Shown here: piece after piece, positions 60,200-64,000 of the stretch | How the letters are laid out: the number at the start of each line of letters is the position of its first letter | Numbering within the stretch: the first letter of the stretch is position 1 | From: Tritonibacter litoralis | GTDB taxonomy: Bacteria; Pseudomonadota; Alphaproteobacteria; Rhodobacterales; Rhodobacteraceae | NCBI RefSeq assembly: GCF_009496005.1 | Contig: NZ_WIBF01000004.1 | Coordinates: forward strand, 1-64,000 | Direction: 5' to 3' | Length of the DNA: 64,000 nt | Position numbers and translations under genes: made by a program | Notes under the pieces: generated by a model | Told to the model about the DNA's origin: nothing | The model's database searches: none | The model's input: only the letters and a program-made list of their open reading frames with translations

Positions 60200-60250
60200 G
60201 CGCCCCTGCGGGGCGCGGCCTCCGGCGGAAGTATTTGGGAAAAGATGAAT
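60200..60250 (+). repeat. Hairpin plus intergenic repeat-like motif
   Basis: GCGCCCC-TGC-GGGGCGC forms a 7-bp hairpin at 60200-60216 just after the rarA stop. It is followed by GGCCTCCGGCGGAAGTATTT and GGGAAAAGATGAA. Motifs of the form CCTCCGGCGG-AGTATTT-AAGATGAA are, in my recollection, frequent in roseobacter intergenic DNA. Only this copy is plain in the window. Confidence 0.45.
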
Positions 60251-60337
60251 GCGGGCCGCATAGCCGCGCCGTCATGTGTGTGGCGCAGAGCAGGCAAAAC
60301 TTGACATCTGGGCCCACCTGCGCGACTGACCGGCCTT

Positions 60338-60715
60338 ATGGTTTCAACAGTGGCATATGTGGCGCTGGGCGGCGCGATTGGCGCATCGTTCCGGTTTTTG
60401 GTGGGTGTGTGGATCACCCGCGCCTTTGGCGTGCTTGGCTTCCCGCTGGGGGTGCTGAGCGTCAATGTGCTTGGCTCCTTTTTGATGGGGGTTTTTGTTG
60501 TTGTGGCGGCGCAACGGGGGGTAACCCATTTGTCGCCCTTTGTGATGACCGGGCTTCTGGGAGGCTTTACGACGTTTTCGGCCTTTTCATTGGAAGCGGT
60601 TACGTTGGTGGAACGCGGGAATTTGGGGCAGGCGGCTGTGTATGTCGCGCTGTCTGTTGGCCTCTCGATCGGGGCGTTGTTTTTGGGCCTGATGTTGGCC
60701 AGAGGGGTGCTGTGA
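60338..60715 (+). CDS. crcB: Fluoride channel CrcB (Fluc)
   Basis: The 125-residue protein has four membrane helices and the Fluc signatures GGAIGASFRF, VNVLGSFLMG and GLLGGFTTFSAFS. It exports fluoride as a dual-topology dimer; a single gene fits a homodimer. I looked for a fluoride riboswitch upstream and saw none. It lies one base before the rluC start codon region (TGAGATG). Confidence 0.95.
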   Translation: MVSTVAYVALGGAIGASFRFLVGVWITRAFGVLGFPLGVLSVNVLGSFLMGVFVVVAAQRGVTHLSPFVMTGLLGGFTTFSAFSLEAVTLVERGNLGQAAVYVALSVGLSIGALFLGLMLARGVL

Positions 60716-60716
60716 G

Positions 60717-61763
60717 ATGAGCGGCGTGCAGAATATTACCGTTTCCGAGGATGATGCGGGCCAGCGGATCGACCGGTGGCTGCGTCGGCTGTTTCCCCAT
60801 GTGAACCAGGGCCGGATTGAGAAGATGTGTCGCAAGGGCGAGCTGCGGCTGGATGGCGGTCGGGTCAAGGCCAACACACGGGTGGAAGCGGGACAAACCG
60901 TGCGTGTGCCGCCCCTGGCTGCAAGCGATCTGAAACTTGCCGCTCCGCGAGAGGCGCGGATTTCCGAAGCGGATGCCAAGATGATCCGCGATTGCGTGAT
61001 CTATAAAGACGACGCAGTGCTTGCGATCAACAAGCCTGCGGGCCTGGCGGTGCAAGGCGGCAGCGGCACCACCAAACATGTTGACGGTCTGGCCGAAGCG
61101 CTGAAGTTCGATCTGGACGAAAAGCCGCGTCTGGTGCACCGGTTGGACAAAGACACATCAGGTGTTCTGATCCTGGCGCGCACCCGTCTGGCGGCGCAGG
61201 CGCTGACGGCGGCGTTTCGCCATCATGCCACCCGCAAGATTTACTGGGCCTTGGTCGCCGGCGTTCCGACACCTTACTTGGGTGAGGTGAAATGCGGGCT
61301 GGTCAAGGCGGGTGGTCATGGGCGCAGTGGCGAAGGCGAAAAGATGATCGCCGTGCATCTGAACGAAGTGGACAGCACGCCGGGCGCAAAGCGATCCCAC
61401 ACGCAATATGCAACGCTGTATCGTGTGGCGAACCGGGCGTCCTGGGTGGCGATGGAGCCGATCACCGGCCGGACCCACCAGCTGCGCGCCCATATGGCTG
61501 AGATTGGCCACCCCATTGCTGGGGATGGCAAATACGGTGGCTCGGGGCAGGATAATATGGGGGACGGCTGGGGCGCGCAGATCGGTGGCGTGATCTCCAA
61601 GAAGCTGCATCTGCATTGCCGTCGCATGGCGTTTGAACATCCGGATACCAAAAAGCAGGTCTCTATCGTGGCTGAACTGCCGGAGCATATGAAACAGAGC
61701 TGGGATACCTTTGGCTGGACCGAAGATCTGGCGGCGGATGATCCGTTCGAGAGCCTGCGGTAA
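60717..61763 (+). CDS. rluC: 23S rRNA pseudouridine synthase, RluC/RluD family
   Basis: The 348-residue enzyme has an N-terminal S4 RNA-binding domain (DDAGQRIDRWLRRLFP) and the catalytic domain with HRLDKDTSGVLILA, where the Asp is catalytic. VLAINKPAGLAVQGG and EPITGRTHQLRAHM are also in place. The exact uridines are not told by sequence; the length and the S4 domain fit RluC. It overlaps the HAD gene by one base. Confidence 0.92.
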   Translation: MSGVQNITVSEDDAGQRIDRWLRRLFPHVNQGRIEKMCRKGELRLDGGRVKANTRVEAGQTVRVPPLAASDLKLAAPREARISEADAKMIRDCVIYKDDAVLAINKPAGLAVQGGSGTTKHVDGLAEALKFDLDEKPRLVHRLDKDTSGVLILARTRLAAQALTAAFRHHATRKIYWALVAGVPTPYLGEVKCGLVKAGGHGRSGEGEKMIAVHLNEVDSTPGAKRSHTQYATLYRVANRASWVAMEPITGRTHQLRAHMAEIGHPIAGDGKYGGSGQDNMGDGWGAQIGGVISKKLHLHCRRMAFEHPDTKKQVSIVAELPEHMKQSWDTFGWTEDLAADDPFESLR

Positions 61764-62428
61764 TGTCGGACCTGCGGCTGGTTCTGTTTGATGTGGATGG
61801 CACGCTGGTGGACAGCCAGGGGGCAATCGTTGGTGCAATGACGGCGGCCTTTGGTGGATTGGATCTGCCAGTGCCACCACGTAATCAGATCCTGTCGATT
61901 GTGGGTCTGTCGCTGCCGCAGGCCGTTGCGCAGCTGGTGCCGGATCTGCCTGGTGATCTGCAGGCCGGCGTGGTTGAAGGCTATAAGCGTGCATATAAAG
62001 CCGCGCGGCTGGCGGGGGGGGCGGCGCATTCGCCGCTTTATTCCGGCGCGGCTGAGGCGCTGGCTGAGCTTCATGCGGTGCCCGAATATCTGCTGGGTGT
62101 GGCTACGGGCAAATCGCAGCGCGGTTTGGATGGGTTGCTGGAGGCGCATGACCTGACCTGTTTTGTCACCCGGCAGGTGGCGGATCATCACCCGTCGAAA
62201 CCGAATCCTTCGATGGTGATGGCGGCGATGGCGGAAACGGGTGTGGCACCGGAACATACGGTGATGATTGGCGACACCTCTTATGACATGGACATGGGAC
62301 GCGCCGCAGGGGTGACGACCATTGCAGTGCCCTGGGGATTTCACCCGGTGGAGCAGTTGCGAGCGGATCATGTGATCCGGGATTTTGCTGCGTTAAAACC
62401 CCTGTTGAATGAGATCTGGAAAGGCTGA
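61763..62428 (+). CDS. HAD-superfamily phosphatase, phosphoglycolate-phosphatase-like
   Basis: The 221-residue protein has the HAD motifs: FDVDGTLVDS (nucleophile Asp10 and acid Asp12), GVATGKS, KPNP (Lys) and IGDTSYDMDMG. The cap domain is the alpha-helical C1 type between motifs I and II. The substrate is unknown. It overlaps rluC by one base and is followed by the ATP12 gene after four bases. Confidence 0.9.
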   Translation: MSDLRLVLFDVDGTLVDSQGAIVGAMTAAFGGLDLPVPPRNQILSIVGLSLPQAVAQLVPDLPGDLQAGVVEGYKRAYKAARLAGGAAHSPLYSGAAEALAELHAVPEYLLGVATGKSQRGLDGLLEAHDLTCFVTRQVADHHPSKPNPSMVMAAMAETGVAPEHTVMIGDTSYDMDMGRAAGVTTIAVPWGFHPVEQLRADHVIRDFAALKPLLNEIWKG

Positions 62429-62432
62429 GGCG

Positions 62433-63140
62433 ATGAGCGAGTGGAAACAGAAACGGTTCTGGACCGAGGCAACAGCCGCGCCTGAGGGTGACGGGTTCAC
62501 CGTGCTTTTGGATGGGCGCAAGGTGAAGACACCGGCCAAGGCTGCTTTGGTTTTGCCAACCCTTGCGATGGCCCAAGCGGTGGCCGCGGAATGGGACGCG
62601 CAGGTGGATCATGTGGATCCCAACAGTATGTCCTGCACAAGGTCCGCCAATGCGGCCATCGACAAGGTCGCAATCCAGCACGCAGAAGTCGCCGACATGC
62701 TGGCGGACTATGGTGATTCGGATTTGCTGTGTTACCGCGCAGATAGCCCGCAGGCGCTGGTTGAGCGCCAGTCAGAGGCTTGGGACGTTGCGTTAGTTTG
62801 GGCCGCAGAGGTTTTGGGCGCGCGCCTTGCTGCAAGAACGGGCATTATGCATGCGGGCCAAGATCCGGCGGCTTTGACCGTTTTACGGGAAAAAACCCAT
62901 GCTTTTAGCGCCTTTGAGTTGGCTGCCTTTCACGATCTTGTGTCGATGTCGGGGTCGTTGGTTTTGGGCTTTGCCGCGGCACTGGATTGGCGGCCTGCTG
63001 ATGCCATTTGGGAGCTGTCCCGAGTAGATGAAAAATGGCAGGAAGATCAATGGGGTGCAGATGAAGAAGCGGTTGAAATCGCGACCCGGAAACGCGGTGA
63101 ATTTATGCACGCCAAACGCTTCTTTGATCTGTGCAAATGA
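62433..63140 (+). CDS. ATP12-family F1-ATPase assembly chaperone
   Basis: The 235-residue protein matches the ATP12 family: KRFWTEATAAPEGDGFTVLLDGR, then VKTPAKAALVLPT, WDAQVDHVDPNSMSCTR in pieces, LLCYRADSP and SGSLVLGFAAAL. In mitochondria Atp12 helps assembly of the F1 alpha subunit; the alphaproteobacterial protein is its relative. GAGGCG precedes the ATG at 62433; an earlier ATG lies inside the HAD gene. Confidence 0.9.
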   Translation: MSEWKQKRFWTEATAAPEGDGFTVLLDGRKVKTPAKAALVLPTLAMAQAVAAEWDAQVDHVDPNSMSCTRSANAAIDKVAIQHAEVADMLADYGDSDLLCYRADSPQALVERQSEAWDVALVWAAEVLGARLAARTGIMHAGQDPAALTVLREKTHAFSAFELAAFHDLVSMSGSLVLGFAAALDWRPADAIWELSRVDEKWQEDQWGADEEAVEIATRKRGEFMHAKRFFDLCK

Positions 63141-63367
63141 TACATAAAACCAGCGTAGCACAGGCGTAAACCCACAACCTCTGACCGAGTTTCAAGCAAT
63201 TTGCGAATGGAACCATCGAAAATCCTGATCACGGTCTTGACGTTTGTTGATGATTGATCACACACTCAAGGCGAATTTGGGAGCAACTCAGGTTCATCTG
63301 ATCCGGGGGGGAACAACTTTGTCCCGGAAATAACCGCAAATAAGCGGAAAATCAGGAAGAGGTAAAA

Positions 63368-64000
63368 ATGAAGAAATCCGTATTTTTTGGTGCCATGACC
63401 GTTGCTGGTCTGGCAGCTGGTGCGGCTGCTGCAGCGACCCTGGATGACGTAAAGTCCCGTGGCAAGCTGAACTGCGGTGTGTCCACCGGTCTGACCGGCT
63501 TCTCTGCACCGGATGCGAATGGCGAATGGCAAGGTTTTGACGTTGCTGTCTGCCGTGCGGTTGCCGCTGCGGTTCTGGGTGATGCAAGCGCTGTCGAGTT
63601 TGTCCCGACCACCGGTAAAACCCGTTTCACCGCGCTGGCGTCCGGCGAGATCGACATGCTGGCCCGTAACACCACCTGGACCTTCTCGCGCGATGTCGAC
63701 CTGAAGTTCGACTTTGTTGGCGTGAACTACTATGATGGTCAGGGCTTTATGGTTCCCAAAGAGCTGGGCGTGACCTCGGCCAAGGAACTGGATGGCGCAA
63801 CTGTTTGTATCCAGACCGGCACCACCACCGAGCTGAACCTGGCGGATTTCTTCCGTGTGAACAACATCAGCTATGAGCCGGTTCCGATCGAAACCAATGC
63901 CGAAGCACAGCAGCAGTATCTGGCTGGCTCTTGCGACGTTTACACCACCGACGCATCTGGTCTGGCGGCAACCCGCGCGACTTTTGACGCGCCGGATGCA
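63368..64000 (+). CDS. aapJ: General L-amino acid ABC transporter binding protein, partial
   Basis: The first 211 codons are present; the gene runs out of the window. A signal peptide (cut near AAA-ATL, residue 22) leads into an extracytoplasmic solute-binding domain with VKSRGKLNCGVSTGLTGF, GFDVAVCRAVAAAVLGD, TGKTRFTALASGEIDMLARNTTWTFSRD in pieces and TTDASGLAATR. These match AapJ, the periplasmic receptor for a broad range of amino acids, normally followed by aapQMP. AGGAAGAGG lies before the ATG. The 227-base gap upstream holds no gene and presumably a promoter. Confidence 0.92.
   Translation, partial: MKKSVFFGAMTVAGLAAGAAAAATLDDVKSRGKLNCGVSTGLTGFSAPDANGEWQGFDVAVCRAVAAAVLGDASAVEFVPTTGKTRFTALASGEIDMLARNTTWTFSRDVDLKFDFVGVNYYDGQGFMVPKELGVTSAKELDGATVCIQTGTTTELNLADFFRVNNISYEPVPIETNAEAQQQYLAGSCDVYTTDASGLAATRATFDAPDA

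Noticed and set aside
60251-60337. Possible fluoride riboswitch before crcB
   Set aside because: The conserved core of the crcB motif, with its pseudoknot elements, is not seen in this short leader.
59140-60465. 441-codon frame on the minus strand
   Set aside because: It is antisense to rarA, whose Walker motifs and full length are clear.

Overview
The window comes from an alphaproteobacterium, most likely a Rhodobacteraceae member of the marine Roseobacter group. The ribosomal proteins are alphaproteobacterial in length and type (S13 of 122 aa with a GTG start, S14 of 101 aa). Rhodobacterales-like genes are present: DUF1127, a DmdA-like aminomethyltransferase, ATP12 and AapJ. The block crcB-rluC-HAD-ATP12-aapJ also fits this group. 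No genus can be named from the sequence alone.

The backbone is the str/S10/spc/alpha ribosomal superoperon, here cut into separate blocks. It runs: end of tuf (1-39); rpsJ-rplC-rplD-rplW (1073-3017); rplB-rpsS-rplV-rpsC-rplP (5573-8223); rpmC to rpmD (11169-15531); rplO-secY-adk (45455-47990); rpsM-rpsK-rpoA-rplQ (49513-51982). Most blocks end in an intrinsic terminator, and unrelated genes fill the gaps. These are an unknown 199-aa protein; a cold shock protein, an alpha/beta hydrolase and two small genes, one of them SUKH-like; a periplasmic protein, DUF2189, a 2OG-Fe(II) oxygenase-like protein and DUF2322; two BLUF proteins between adk and rpsM; and a very large exopolysaccharide island between rpmD and rplO.

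The island (about 15.9-42.7 kb) resembles the succinoglycan (exo) system. It has an ExoY-type priming transferase, a Wzx-type flippase, an ExoP-type chain-length regulator/tyrosine kinase, ExoA/ExoM-like and GT4 glycosyltransferases, an ExoF-type outer-membrane export protein and an ExoQ-type polymerase. It adds two GH16 glycanases (one with RTX repeats, one Sec-exported), three sulfotransferases, three membrane acyltransferases (one with an SGNH domain), a subtilisin-like RTX protease with a P domain, and a small protein made almost wholly of RTX repeats. The inferred product is a sulfated, acylated exopolysaccharide trimmed by its own secreted enzymes. No type I secretion transporter is encoded here, so the RTX proteins must use one from elsewhere. 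A DUF1127 protein, a PAS-like Cys-rich protein and a SUKH protein lie between the island and rplO.

After rplQ the window returns to housekeeping genes: a small membrane protein, the DmdA-like protein, two tandem YitT-family proteins, DAHP synthase preceded by a leader peptide and attenuator, a hypothetical gene, a Deg-family protease, rarA, crcB, rluC, a HAD phosphatase, the ATP12 assembly factor and the start of aapJ.

Points that most deserve a second look are the aromatic attenuator (55386-55528), the intact/degenerate BLUF pair (48036-49110), and the exopolysaccharide island inside the spc operon.
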